A stretch of DNA of 64,000 nt from Paramecium tetraurelia (Eukaryota; Ciliophora; Oligohymenophorea; Peniculida; Parameciidae): the NCBI RefSeq assembly GCF_000165425.1, contig NW_001799444.1, forward strand, positions 372,001-436,000. Direction: 5' to 3'. Shown here in pieces: positions 1-12,873 of the stretch; the stretch's first letter is position 1, and every line of letters starts with the position of its first letter. The position numbers and the translations under genes were made by a program. The notes under the pieces are model-generated. The model saw only the letters and a list, made by a program, of their open reading frames with translations. It did not search any database and was not told the origin of the DNA.

Positions 1-1823
1 ATATATCTACTGATTGGATTTTAAATAATAAGTAAAACTTGCCTGATCCGCATACGATTAAGTTGTAATAGTCAGCATCAAATTCCTTTTCATTTACGAA
101 TCCCTCCTCATCTTGATAACTCTACAATTATTGAATAAATTCTTAATCATTAGCTGACCATTTGTATACTTTCTTGTCATCTGACAACAATAAAAAACAT
201 TCATACTCCTCAGAATAACTGTATTATATTATATAGATTGTCTCTTCCAATTCTATCACTCTTTCTGTGTCTATGCATTCCTTATCCTTATTCAAGGTCG
301 AAATCACAATCCTCTTTGGCAAATTAAACTGATATAAGGTTTATTACTCTAAGGCATAATAAAAATAAGGATTATTTAAGTCAGTGTAAATCACAACCAA
401 CACAGGTTTCCTGTTTTCTTATAATAAATATACATGATAACAATTTTTCTTAGATTCTACCATGATACATTTCATTATCAATAGATAGTCACTCTACTTT
501 CCTTCATTTAAATTATACAATTAAAAGAAGTCAATCAATTAATAACTATGATAATTTTATTATTAGAATTTAGTTTCCTTCTCCTTCGAAATATTCATGT
601 CTTTGTCCAAAAATTCGATTTTCTTAAATGTATTGTCCATATTTCTAAAGATCTTAAATCTCTATAGTTTCATCTCCACAATGAATTCTTGACCCACTCC
701 TTATTCTATCTCAATCTTCTCCATTATCCACTTAATCTTTCTGTTCACAAAATCCTACATCTTTGAAAACTCTCTATTGATATACTTAATGACAATTCTG
801 ATCAATTTAGCTAATAATTCCTTTGATTTCATTCGTATGTTGGATGTCTTGACCTCTTTGATCAATTCCGGACCCTTCAGCACTTCAGTATTATCTTTGA
901 AAGAATTCAGTTTTCTAAAAGCATGATTTAAGAAGAACTTAACCAATTTTAAGAAGTCGAACTCTTAAGGTGAAAACTTCAACTGCAATTATTAATATAA
1001 ACCATTTTCAACACTATCTTTGAAATGCGAGAAATAATGAGTCATTGAAAACATCACATCCTTATTTATTTTTTAAACATATTTTCTTTCTAAGATTGGA
1101 TTCGGGAATTCTAATTCCTCGTTTAATCTCCCAAATAACATGATGTTCTTCACCTAGTCTTAATAATAGGATTCCACTAGCTTAAAATACTCCTCCTATT
1201 TTAGATCATAAAATAGTATAGAGTTCTACGAATTCTTATAATATAAGTTATAATTTTAGATTTGTTTTATGGCTAATTTCTACTAGACTTCAACACAACG
1301 ACAACTATTAGAATTAATTTCTTCCGATTAATAATTCTACATTTTGTTCCTTAAGAGTTGACTATCCTTAATCGGAATCCATTTCTGAAGTATTTTTTCA
1401 GTCGGTAAGATAATAATGTTCTAGCATAAATCAATTAAAATTCTATTTCAAATAAATTAAATACCTAAATAAATTAGTTTCAATTGATTCCACAACTTAA
1501 TCAACCTTTTTATTTTCAGGTATTAGATAACAGAACACTAATAAACTATCCAATTTGATCATCCCAATACAGGCTTAAGTATGATTCGATAGTTCAACAT
1601 CAAATTAAAGGTTAGCATTGTATCTTGTTGTCATATAATTAATTATTGTTTCTAAATATCCGTAGAGTCCAAGAATGTTTAGGGCTTTATCTTAATCAGA
1701 CTTTAATTAATTTAATAGTTATTTAATGTTCGATTTAATTTAAATCTTATCTTCGCTATACTCTTCAGTAAGATCTTTTTAAATTGTAAATGCCGTCTCA
1801 AAGTAAAAGGGCTGAGAGTTCAT
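1..1823 (-). CDS. Unknown protein, 3' end beyond window
   Basis: An open frame in the ciliate code (only TGA stops) runs from the ATG at 1823 off the left edge, about 600 residues, with one 22-nt intron at 1443-1464. An in-frame TGA lies just upstream of the chosen ATG. The protein is rich in Lys, Glu and Asn. Its middle is helical and charged, and its last third has short hydrophobic strands that could form beta-propeller blades, but no repeat signature is clear. I do not recognise the family. It is transcribed away from TMEM258/OST5, with about 120 bp between the two starts. The C-terminus is missing, so domain calls are unsafe. Confidence 0.75.
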
Positions 1824-1946
1824 GTCTAAATAAATTCAGGATTTGATAATAATATTGGAAAATAAAAAAATTGTGGATTTGATTAATTCCTGATAAAAAT
1901 TAGACATGATTATTTCTGTAAATATAATAATATTTATTTTATAAAT

Positions 1947-2200
1947 ATGGGATATTAAGCATATTCGCCTCCTATCGATACAAAGCATTATAGTAATTTA
2001 GCAATTGTACTAACCTTTATTGGATTCTGTTTCCTATCATATTTTGTCATGTACAACGAATTAATTACCTTAGATACCAAATTACATAGAATAAATAATA
2101 AAGATCATTGACTAAAGAATTATCAGTAGGATTATTTGCTTCATTATTTTTATCCTCTGGAACAATGTTTAGTTTTTTAGCATTAGGATTGTATTTTTGA
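1947..2200 (+). CDS. OST5: Oligosaccharyltransferase small subunit (TMEM258/OST5)
   Basis: Two exons joined across a 23-nt intron (2051-2073) encode 76 residues, close to the 79 of human TMEM258. Two hydrophobic helices are visible, about residues 18-36 and 52-74. The spliced protein follows the family order: FVIYQIT after helix 1, a short polar loop, then KELSVGLFASLFLSSGT entering helix 2 and a GLYF end. The family is an ER-membrane subunit of the oligosaccharyltransferase that N-glycosylates secretory proteins. Without splicing the frame hits TGA after about 50 codons, which supports the intron. It converges on the coiled-coil gene at 2241, 40 bp away. Assignment by pattern only, but the fit in length and topology is good. 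Confidence 0.85.
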
Positions 2201-2240
2201 ATGAAAATTATATATACAATTTAATATAGATTTCAATTAA

Positions 2241-4027
2241 TCAGATGTCTTCAAAGTCCCATCCTGATAATTAATTATTCTCCTCTTATTATTAACCAAC
2301 CTAATCAAAATCAATGATATTATCATCCAAAGGTGTTTCTTCCTTCAGAATAACTTATTTTATTTCTTGATAAGTATTGATTTATACTAACACATCATTC
2401 AAATCATCATCAAATTATAGATCTGGTGTATCTTAATCATCTGTTTATTTTTATTACTCTTATAAGTCCTCCATTTTAATCAGTTGGGTTTATTAAGTTA
2501 TGTTTTATCCTTACAACTCAGGATTAAGATCTGATAGTTTTAAAGATAATATATTTTCCTTCTTTGTGCTGTCATCTTCTATCTAACTCTCTCCCTCTAA
2601 ATAAATGTTTTACTATTAAATTTAGTTATTATTATTTTCAATAGATTCATTGGCTGGTTCTTCTGATAACAATTCTTAATCTTTTCCATTCTGAAAATCA
2701 ACTCCTTATCCATCATTATTATTATTATTATTATTATTCACACTATCATTCTCATCTGCATACTCACTTTTAGCCTCACAATCATTAGTTTCATCTATAA
2801 TTTTTTTATAAGCAAAGTTATGATTATTATTTTAATTTTCTAGATGAGATTTCTATGAATTAATTACTTATTTTAATTATTCTGAATCTGCTTGATGTTG
2901 TAATTACATTTCTCGAGATTAAGATTGGAGTAATTAAAATTCAGCATCTTTTAAGGATAAAATCTTATGGAATTATTATTTTTCTTGAAGTAATTAATTT
3001 TAAGAAGATCTCAACTATTTTATCAGCTTGAGATTTGATTAATTTTGTGTTTCCATTTCTTCCAATTCTTTTCTTTAACCTATAAATACTTATAATTAGT
3101 CCAAGATTTAATTATTAAAATTATGTATCCTATTAAATTGAAATTTGAAAGATTATTTAATCTCAATTAATTGGTTAATTGATTATTTTATTGAATTTAT
3201 CTTCTTCCTACAATTTTATTTCAAATTTAAATATCTTATCCGAAAATTCTCTTTTTAAATATGATTTTATTGTAATTATTACATCAGATGATCAACTTTT
3301 AATTCTAATTCCTTTTATTTAACTTTTTATTCTTTTATTATATTGCTAGAATTAATAGATAATGCTTAATTTTCTTAAATTAATTTCATAATAATATCTT
3401 AGTGATTATCACTTTAATCAATTACACTAGATAATTTAAATAATTGTTGTGTTTCTTATAACTTCTTTTCGAATTCGTTTCTTTGAACCATAAATTATTT
3501 TACATTTAATTCATATTCAGCCAATTTTTATCTTAAATTAAGTTCATCGCGAACTCTTTGTTATGTAATCCTTTATTCTAATTCATTTCTATGTCATATT
3601 TACAAATTACTTTTCAAGTTCAAAAAGTCTTTGCATATCAATGACTTGTTAGACACTGGCAAACAATTTATAACTTTAATTAACAAAATTGGGATAATTG
3701 GAAGCATTCTTGTTATCATCACCAAAAAAACCATAACAATTTTATTCTAAATTTTAAGAATTATTTTCTTCTACATTTTCATTCCCTTATTAAGTTTAGT
3801 AATAAGCATTTGCCCAATTATTTTGTTTATTTAATTCTAATTGTTCTTTTGAATATTGTTTTAATCGTTTATTACTCTAAACATTCTCTCTAAAATTTTA
3901 ATTTTTATTACAATATATCAAACTTCTATTCTGATTTACATTCCATATCTGTAATTTTTAAACCTTAGTTGGTCTAATTGGGGCTTTCAAATTATTTGAT
4001 TGCTTGATCAAGATTAGTTAAATTCAT
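2241..4027 (-). CDS. Long coiled-coil protein
   Basis: The ATG at 4027 opens a 580-residue protein across two 22-nt introns (3890-3911 and 3589-3610). The first 120 residues are Asn/Gln-rich. Residues about 125-370 form a coiled coil with heptad spacing of Leu/Ile and many Gln and Glu, the Gln being mostly TAA and TAG codons. The last 170 residues are acidic with Asn/Gln runs, including one run of seven Asn, and end in SGWDFEDI. That terminal Trp-x-Phe in an acidic setting resembles adaptor-binding peptides, which is only a guess. No catalytic motif is present. A structural or scaffold role is likely. Confidence 0.75.
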
Positions 4028-4219
4028 TATAAAAATATTAAATTTACAGAATTACGTTATAATAAATAATTTACTTAAAGAATAAGATTAAATTATATCT
4101 TTATAAGAATCTATTGCATATTATTCTCATTTGGTTTTGAGTATTGTTATTAACATATGAATCAGTAAATATAATGGAATTTGAAATTTGATATTAATTA
4201 TAAATGATTGATATCATAC

Positions 4220-7200
4220 TCAAACAGATTGTATTAAATTACTTAATAACTCTTATTGTTATTGATTTAATAATTATTGAATTGGCAATTATTACTTGAC
4301 AATCGGATTGCTATAATAGGTTTTGAATTAGGCACTAAACAGTTTATCTTCATCATTCAATATTTTATCAGAAGTCTGTTATTTTAATATATAATATTAC
4401 ATTCCTAGCAATAACAGGTTTCAATGGTTGGAATCCAGAACTTGATGTCACCTCTCTATCAGTTACTCTTCCCATAAATTTAAGTGGATTTCTTTTTTTG
4501 AGCGTGATGTTTTCAACCATTGACTAGAAAATAAGATTCCATGATTATTAAGTTAAGAATCTAAAGTATAAATATGAATAATATACGTTCCAGAAAACAA
4601 TAGAGCAATTAACATTGTGAATATTAATTTTCTCTCATTCCTTTAAGAAATAGACTTAATGATGCCTAGTTCATTAATTAAAAAGCTCTCTAACAATTGA
4701 GGAGATATCTTAGAGCATTCATTCACAAGTACTTCTACTCCATAAGATGTAAAGACATGAGCTAATAATAGAAATACTTCCTTATTGATTAATCTCTAAC
4801 TCAAATGGGTTGCCTTTGATTTTGAAGATATTTACGGTTAGGTTTGCTATTGAATTTGGTATTACTCAAAAATGATAGTTAAAACTATGTTTGTCCATTG
4901 TGAATTAGATTTGATTAGGAATTTGGATAGTTCAGTGTATGATGGTGTACTGTGAGCTACAATTGATTTTAGAATTGCTTGTAATTAAGGTGTTGGTAAA
5001 TTAGTTCCTTAGAATCCAAATTAAAAGAATATGATATATGCTTGAAACAAGGAGGAGTTAGACTCATTCCAATTTTAAATTTCAAGGAAGTTCTGTAATA
5101 GATTTTGATAATAGGAAGATGCATTAGTTTGGACTTACAAGAAGAGTGAATAAATTTGTAAGACAAAATTGGTTACATCTCCCTTATTTTCTCTTAGCAA
5201 TTCATCTAATTGATTCAAAATACTTTATTGTAATTAATTGGCAGCTTCAGAATTCTTGGCTATTATGCACACATCAACTACACTAGCTATTACCTCAAAC
5301 ACCAAATGAACATTCTAAAATTCATATTCCAACTTGATGTTCTTCAATAGATCTTAAAGTAAATTGCATAATGCAGCAATAGCGTTGAAAATCTCTGACT
5401 TCAATAAAGCAATAAGTGAGTTAGCTAGTTTCAAACTATATGTTTCTAATTTCTATTATTATTTAATATTGTTATAGCAATCAGTCAAAATCAATTGCAA
5501 ATATTGGGAAATGTTGACATTTTCAAAGTATAATTAATGATTAGTGTAGTTTTTGACATCCTATCTTACATTGATTAATGAATATGCTGTATAGCATGCA
5601 ATGTTTGATAAAGTAGTCTTCTTGCTTAATTATAGTTTTGAGACTAGAGTAGCAAGAGTTGGTAATTCAACTTTATCAATCACATTTCTGAAATAGAATA
5701 AGTACCTGCAATAGAATGCTAATTAAATGGGAGTGAACTTAGATTCAACTGATTAATTCTACTATTACATTTCAAATATCTATCCTAGTTTAGGCTTCAA
5801 ACAGTGAGTATAAAAACCAAGAACATTTTCTTGTGATAAAATGATATCTATAGTTCCATCCTTTGAAGTGAATGAACTTGTACTGGCTTCAATAATTAAA
5901 TTAATGAGAATTATTTCATTATCGATTCCATTCATTCCTGATTGAATGTAAGCCTATCTAATCAATATATTATATAAGTCTTTACAGATATTCTTGAATG
6001 ATGAGATTAACCTATTGATTAAAGTGTTTAGTAACTGTCTTGAAGAGTTCCACAGCTTAAGCCCTTCTAGATTCTAAGTCACTTTACTCGAAAAACTTCT
6101 CAATGAATTCTTATGGTTCATCTGAAAACATTCCAATTTCGTCCTCTAATAAAGAATATTAAGACTTAATTACTGGACAAAGACAGATTCCTTATAATTA
6201 GACTCTCTATTAAAATTTTGATGTTCTACTCAAAAAAGGCCTTCATGTCCTACCAAGCAATTAAAGTCTTAAAATATCTCAGAGCACATAAAACAATCTA
6301 AAATATAGTTGATTTAAAGAACCTTGTCACTATCTCTTCCAGTGCTAGTCTAAGTGCAAACATTCCAGATTTCACTTGAAAACACTTGGATCAGATCTCC
6401 GAAATCATCACGATATTTCATTGCATACAATAACACACATTTAAGAGCTTCACCCTTGCATTTGAACAGGAATTGCTCAACTCCTTAGACTGGTTAGAGA
6501 CGTAACACGACCTTCATAAATTCCATCCAGGATTGGAGATTATCTTCGAAATTGGGATGCAAGTCCTAAATAATTATTATTTTAAATTACTTAAAAATTT
6601 AAATTGTAAAACACTTTTAGTAATGTCTTCAGAATTTCATATGATAATTACAGATTTTGAAGAGCTTCTATTTATTGTATCAATGATTTAGCCAGCAATA
6701 ACAAATTGTGATGGATTGTGTCGCATGTTATAATGATTTCTTCATACAGAGGATCGCTCCTTGATTGATAAACATATTTTTCAGTCAATTTGTATATGAG
6801 TTTCACTGTTTTGTATACATAATCTGGATGAGTTAGGAATTGATTTAAATCAGCCATAAGAGTAGGCCATTGAGTAGGAAAGTCTCTTGAAGCCACATAA
6901 ACAATTGCATCTTTTAATTAATGAATCAATGGTGCTTCAGACACAATGTAAGCACTTATTATGTGTTGTTTGATGACTTGCACTACAGGTTGTACGTATT
7001 GAGCTTAGTAGTCATCAAAATTACGATATTCCTTAAACCATAATTTTAATTCGATTGCCGCTCGAAGCCCTAGACTTATTTCGTAAGCTTGGAAATAATC
7101 AAATAACACTTTGGGATATTGTATATCACCTCTTATTTGTTATAACAGTTGCTCTCCTTGTCTTATTTTATCATTAGTGCCCATATTAATGAGTTGGAAT

Positions 7201-7241
7201 GCAGTATTCAGGTCATTCACTATATTTGAAGTGACAATCAT
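4220..7241 (-). CDS. CSE1: Exportin-2 (CSE1/CAS), importin-alpha recycling receptor
   Basis: Six introns (25, 25, 25, 26, 28 and 28 nt) give a 954-residue protein, against about 960-970 for yeast and human CSE1. The N-terminus carries the importin-beta N-terminal HEAT pattern, including ASRDFPTQWPTL near residue 115, equivalent to the AKRDFP.KWP motif of CSE1. Around residue 350 the stretch DEIGMFSDEPQEFIEKFF, then SDLESRRAQA, matches the CSE1 region with EYIRRDLEGSD.DTRRRA. The family returns importin-alpha from nucleus to cytoplasm with RanGTP. The rest is helical HEAT-like sequence to the C-terminus. Importin-7/8 is the closest alternative, but the RRA block favours CSE1. Divergent from GGNBP2, with 94 bp between starts. 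Confidence 0.88.
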
Positions 7242-7335
7242 AAATTTTAATTTAAAATATTTTATTAAAACCATTATAGGGCATGGTATTTAAATGTATT
7301 AACTCAAGGAATCAAGAAAATTATCAAATACAGAA

Positions 7336-8560
7336 ATGAAAGAATGTCTTTAGATATCAAAATCAGAATTCCTTGAATAAATCAATCTAGAATGTTCTGG
7401 TTGCATATCAGCCCTTAAAGATTTCATCACCCTAAATCGGAAAGACTAGTTTATTAGCATAGACCAAGACATAAAATTGAATGATGATCTAATCAATTCT
7501 CAAAGGATATTCAAGACCTTTGCAAAATTATAAAGTTTTGGAGAATCAATAAAATCTATAATATCAAGCATTTTCAAAAAGACAGCTCCACAAAACAATA
7601 AAAAGAGGTGTTAATTACACTCGTTGAAATAAAACCCAGAAATCAACATCTAAGAACATGTTCATTATATTTGCAATGAAATTGTGAACCAAAATGAAGA
7701 TTGTATTATCTAAGATAAAGAATTTGATTATCATTTATAAGTAATCACAAATTAATTGGATTTAGAATTATTTGAAAACTAAAAAATTCTGTCCATCTTG
7801 TAAAGAAAATATTTAGGCGGCTTTAAAGCATTTTAAATTATAAGTACCTTAACCTGATTGTGCATGCAGTATTATTTGTTTTATAAAATATGATCACTTG
7901 AAATGTGAAATCCACATTCCTTATGATGTATAGATTATCTTATATTCTCAGCCTATCTTATTGAATGCATTATTGAACAAGGCACAAATACAACCATTTT
8001 ATTAACACGCTTCAACAAAAGAGGATGCTTAAGAAGAGTTATTAATTTGCATTGGACTATTAATAAAAGATAGGTTGTCATCTCTCTACAGAGAAACACA
8101 AACTTAAGAAATTATTAAATATATTTTCTACTAATAAATAGGAGAAATATTCAAAAGAAGATTAGAAAATTATAGTAAAATGAAGGGAGAGCACAAATCC
8201 TAATTGGAAGAGTTGGAATAGTACTTAAAAAAAGAAGTTGAGTAGAAGGATAAATAAAAAAAGAAGAGACAATTAAAGAAATAGAAGAGAAAGGAACAAT
8301 AATTAAGTTTTGATGGGTCAGTTCGTGCAAACTATCTGTAAGAATCTTCTCGAAGATCGATTTCTCCCTCTAATAGTGAGAAAAATCTGTTGAAGTCTTT
8401 TGGTTGGTAAGGTAGCCCATCAGTTTCTCCATAAACAAGAAAGGAATTAGAGTTCTTGTAAAAGGAACATTTATAAGAAATAAACAATAGACGAAAATAA
8501 TTAAGAGAATAAACTAAATAATGTTGGTGTGAATGGTGTCACCATCATAAATAAAAATGA
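7336..8560 (+). CDS. GGNBP2: Gametogenetin-binding protein 2 (GGNBP2) orthologue
   Basis: One 25-nt intron (7741-7765) gives 399 residues. The order of landmarks follows animal GGNBP2: a CxxC (ECSGC, about 19-23), the block KKRCQLHSL (89-97), a second CxxC in KKFCPSCK (141-148) followed by a Cys-rich segment and a short CEIHIPYD motif, then AQEELLICIGLLIKDRL, which mirrors the animal AQEEVLTCLG helix, and a very basic Lys/Arg tract near 300. The C-terminus (CWCEWCHHH) is Cys/His-rich. The paired cysteines suggest zinc binding. The animal protein is a nuclear/cytoplasmic zinc-finger factor of unclear mechanism. About half the length of the human protein, lacking the long Ser-rich insert. Identified from remembered sequence. 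Confidence 0.8.
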
Positions 8561-8655
8561 TAATTATGATTTACATATTCATATGTGCAATTTTAAATTT
8601 AATCATTATACTTTCTTTGAATTTATTATATTGATTATTAATAAAAATATAATTA

Positions 8656-9352
8656 TCAGTGTTTGATGGCTGTGCGCTTTTCAACAATGCCATCATATCT
8701 TAATACTAATTCTTTGTGTTATTCTTCTTCTACTTTTAATTCAATCAACTTCTTCTCCAACACATTCTCTAATTATGTGATCAACTATTCATATTCCTTC
8801 TACATTTATAGTATTTCGTTATCAGTTTTCCTATTAACTTAATGAAGAATTTCTTATCTAGTCTTATTCCGAGCTTGTTTTCTCCAACTAGTAAATATTT
8901 ACCTTGGTACTCTCAATCTAAATTATTCTAATTAATTAATACTTGGAGTAACTAGCTGCAAATATCTTCATCCTGCGAATATAAAGTTAGTATTTTGTTT
9001 ATTGTCTGAGTGCTTTGAAGACTCTTTTTTATAAATTTTCCATATACAACCTTCTAGCTATTGAATATGAAATTCTCAATTTATGATGAATATCGCCCTT
9101 TGTTTTTGTAAAATCTAATTTCAATTTGATTCATATACTCTTAAATAAGTTCTCAAGTATTTGTAATTACTCCTATGTATCATTGTATCCATCATCAACC
9201 ATGGTTAGATTTCCTGAATACATTTCTTCTGTGAATTTTTTAGTCTGTTCTAAGAATGCCTAGACTGTCTTTTCTGACCACTCATCCAATAATGATTTGT
9301 TTTTTTTAGTATACTCATAGAGAACTTTAGTCTTTAATTGAGTAGTGTCCAT
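8656..9352 (-). CDS. Small coiled-coil protein with Sfi1-like repeats
   Basis: Two introns (24 nt at 9115-9138, 25 nt at 8928-8952) give 215 residues. Residues about 75-145 are basic and helical with spaced motifs such as VFKALRQQ and IFTSWRKQAR, reminiscent of Sfi1/centrin-binding repeats ending in W/L-R-x-x. The last 60 residues form a Leu/Glu coiled coil. Centrin-binding proteins of this kind are abundant in the infraciliary lattice and basal bodies of Paramecium, so a cytoskeletal role is a fair inference, but two or three degenerate repeats are weak evidence. It converges on GGNBP2 with a 95-bp gap. Confidence 0.65.
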
Positions 9353-9436
9353 TAACGATTTAATTTAAAAACTAATTTTATAATAATGTTTGGAAAATGA
9401 AAATAATATATTAGAATATTCATTAATTAAGAATTA

Positions 9437-11256
9437 TCATTACCCACATTCGAATTTGAATTCGCAGTTTTTGATTTCTGTCCCATCCTTATTTGTAGCA
9501 GTAGCATAAATACAAGTATTGCCAAACAGAAGTGTAACCTTAACAGTTTTATCTTCAACAGATTAGAGTGGTTTCCCGATATCAATACACAATTCCCCTA
9601 ATTATTGAACTCCTTGTTCGTCAACAAATTCCACTTCTCTCTTCTCAGTCACATAAAAGATTATCCTCATTATAGTTTACCTCGATCTGACTGGACAATA
9701 TATTTTAGTATGTACTTCATCACAACTAAAGAATGATATTTATATTATACCCAACAGCATCTCCTTTTCTCACAAATGCATCAAATACATCTTCACTAAA
9801 TTCCTCTCCTTCAATAATAACCTTCTTTTTTATTGGATGTCTCTCTGCATCAAAGGTTGTTAGAGTATTGATCCCATATGTCTTTTTGGCTATCCTACTT
9901 GTAATAGATCTTGGACTCAAACCAAATAGACATGCTCCTCTAATTACTGAAACCTAAGGGCGTCTAGGAACCAAAATTTGAATTGCATTATTCTCAAATC
10001 TTTTTATGATTTCTGATTTCAAAAATGGAGATTCACTGAATCCCCCAACCATAAAAATGAAATTCACTTTCTCTTTTTTCTGTTCAACCTATTATAAGAG
10101 TTGAGCAACTTTGTTTTTTATGTTTTCAAAGAGAGTCTAAAAGAATGATGCCATTAAAGATGATGGAATTTCTACATTAGAAAGCCCTTTCAATTTAACC
10201 TAATATTCTGCAGCATGTCTTGAATTGTGTTCTTTAACTAATTGTGTTAATTTGGCAGTATTCAATTCTTCACCCAAATATGAGAATTTAATCATGCATC
10301 TTTCATCCTTACTTCCTTTAAACTTCCTCTTTAGAATTTCAAAATCTCTCAATATATCCAATCTTGCTATTGCATTCTACTAATAACATCTAAATAGTTT
10401 CTCTCCCAGAAATTCTTTTAAAAATTCTTCAAAATAGAGATCTACATATTTTGATCCCCATTCGCATCCTCCTGAAGATGGAATCAATTCATTGCATAAG
10501 AATTTCTCACTAGGTTCACATAACAATTTATGAACTGTGATATCCACTGTGCCACCTCCACAATCAAGTACCATAACCACTGAATTCTTGCCCATTTATT
10601 CTTTTAATGTATGTTCCGCATCTTCTCTGCATTAAATTGATGCTCCTTCTGGTTCTAAACACAATAATAAATTAGAAGAATTGAGATTTTCAACAATCCC
10701 TGCTTCTACTGCTGCCTTTCTCATAAATTATTTATGTTCTTCACTCCATAATGCAGGAACTGTCAATACCCATCTAATTTTAGTAGATATCACCTTCCCC
10801 ACTTGTTCCTTCAATTTTTATATTGCTCTATTGCTAATGTATTTGAGAGTTTCCTTGATCAATAACATTAAAGGCAACTCTCTATTATCAAGTGACCTTG
10901 CTTGATTGTGCATATGGTATAAATGCATTTTATACTAATGAACTTAAATGTTAAATTACATTTTAAAACAGATATGCCGAATCACCGTCATCCAATATAC
11001 TGGCGTATTTTTAAAGAGCTTGTGATCCAAATTCGATAAATTAACCATTGTTATCAAATAAGATAGCTGTGGGGGTTTTTTGATCATCTGAATCATCGCA
11101 AGGATTAAATACCTCAATTCTTGGTTTGCCCTCCTTATCCAAAACTTTTGGAGCTAATCCAAATCTAAATTAATTTAATTCATACCCTGATGCCCCTGTA
11201 CCAAAATCTATTGCAATTACATGAGTGAATGCTGTATCGTCCTTTAATAAGGCCAT
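9437..11256 (-). CDS. HSP70-family ATPase of the HSPA12 type
   Basis: Two 25-nt introns (10935-10959, 9726-9750) give 589 residues. The actin-like ATPase motifs are in order: IAIDFGTG near residue 14 (phosphate 1), VLTVPALWSEEHKQFMRKAA near 140, VMVLDCGGGTVDITV near 200 (phosphate 2) and FMVGGFSESPFLK near 360 (adenosine loop). The C-terminal beta region (LLFGNTCIYATATNKDGTE) resembles the end of HSPA12 rather than the substrate domain and EEVD tail of classical HSP70. HSPA12 proteins are atypical chaperone-like ATPases with poorly known clients; this one has no signal peptide and should be cytosolic. The nucleotide motifs look intact. Confidence 0.88.
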
Positions 11257-11323
11257 TGTTATTAACTGCTTTCTTTATTTAAATTTAAAATATAAAATAT
11301 TCTTTTAACAGCATAATTTAAAA

Positions 11324-12750
11324 ATGAAGAATAATTATGTCAAAGAGAATTTCTCAAAACCTCAGGACTATCTGGATGGGACACAGGATGAATTAAAAAG
11401 CAAAATTAAAATTCTAATGAATAAATTACAAATCACAAAGAAAGAAAAAGAGATTTTGACAAAAGAAAATCAAAACCTGCAACTAGAAATACTACAGATG
11501 CAATCAAATCTTAGATGCATGGTTTCCGGATTTGCAAATACAAGCATTACATTTCCGATGGCAAATGAATTAATCAACTCAATTGCAGAATTTTACAAAT
11601 GTGAATGTTTTGATATTTTTTTTGATGTTCTTACTCAAGAATTAAACATGCAAGGAATTGTCTATTTTTTCTAAACTGCCATGTTGAGAATAGATAAAAT
11701 AATTAATGATTATTTTTCACCCTCATTCAAAAATATAATTGATGTAATTCTATTTATAATAACACACTTAAGGTTAGTTGTTTAACTACTATAGACGGAC
11801 CAATCCTCAATGTCTTGAGAAAGTCATTTCAAAGTAATTACAAATAGATTTATGAAAAATGTATGCTTAATTTAAGTAGTGTAAAATAAGAATTGCAAAA
11901 AACTCTAAAGCTAAAAAATGGGGATATGATAGAACAATTTTTAAGTATTACCACAATTTAATAGCGTTAGAGAAATTGTCAGAAATTATGTTTAACTGTT
12001 TCATCAGTGATCCCTCTCTATAATTCGATATTTAATCAATTGGACAAAGACACTAATTTAATTAAACAAAAAATGATCCAATTGATGGATTTCTAAAAAA
12101 TAAAGAGGAATGCATTATCTTAATGCCAGGAGTATATAAACATTAGGAATAAATGGCAAAGTCATTAGTACTATCATATTCCTATTAATTAGAAAATAAC
12201 TGAGATTATATATAAATAAATCTTAATAATTAGATATAGATAAATTTTGTATTATTTTCAAAATATCTTTCATTTTATAAGTATCCATAATAATTAGGAC
12301 TCTATAAGCATTTTTCTAATTTTTCATTAATTTGAAATGCTTTTCTTTAATTATAAATCTTACAATGTATCTAAATAGCAGTTAGGTGAAGCAAACTCCA
12401 AAAAATGCACAGAAACCAATTATTTATTTGAGAAATAGAATGATTCTCATATTTAATTAGGAATTAAATATGAAAGGATATAATAGAATAATTTATATTC
12501 TAAAATGTTATTTTTGTTTATTCCATAGCTATTGTTAGTTTAAGTTTCTATATTTGAATTAATGAGTATGATAATCAATATTCACTTTGAAATAATGTAT
12601 TTTTAAGAGATTCTCTGTAATTAATGTTTAATGTTATGTTGTAATACCTATTGTATGACAGAATAATTTGAATAAAATGAAAATTAATAGCATCCAATAG
12701 CTATTACCATTTTAAACAGATAAGAGGATTAACGGTAACAAAAATTTTGA
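11324..12750 (+). CDS. Unknown protein, coiled coil then helical
   Basis: Two introns (22 nt at 11773-11794, 25 nt at 11823-11847) restore the frame after a first exon that would otherwise end at TGA; the model is 459 residues. Residues 20-70 are a coiled coil (KSKIKILMNKLQITKKEKE). The second half is helical, rich in Asn, Gln, Ile and Phe, with one strongly hydrophobic stretch near residue 390 that could be a membrane helix. No recognisable domain. The third exon is a long TGA-free run of low-complexity composition, so its start and the C-terminus are less certain than the first 250 residues. Divergent from the HSP70 gene. Confidence 0.6.
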
Positions 12751-12873
12751 GTTGAGTTTGACCTCATGCTTAACCAGCATGATTTCCAGCTTATCATTTA
12801 TTCTTTAATCTGTACAAAATCAAGTTAAATCATTAGAAGTTTACATTATTAATTTTATTATATTTTTAACGGA

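Noticed and set aside
2710-2745. ATT/TTA trinucleotide repeat as a satellite or CRISPR-like array
   Set aside because: It encodes an Asn run inside the coiled-coil gene; there are no repeat-spacer units anywhere in the window.
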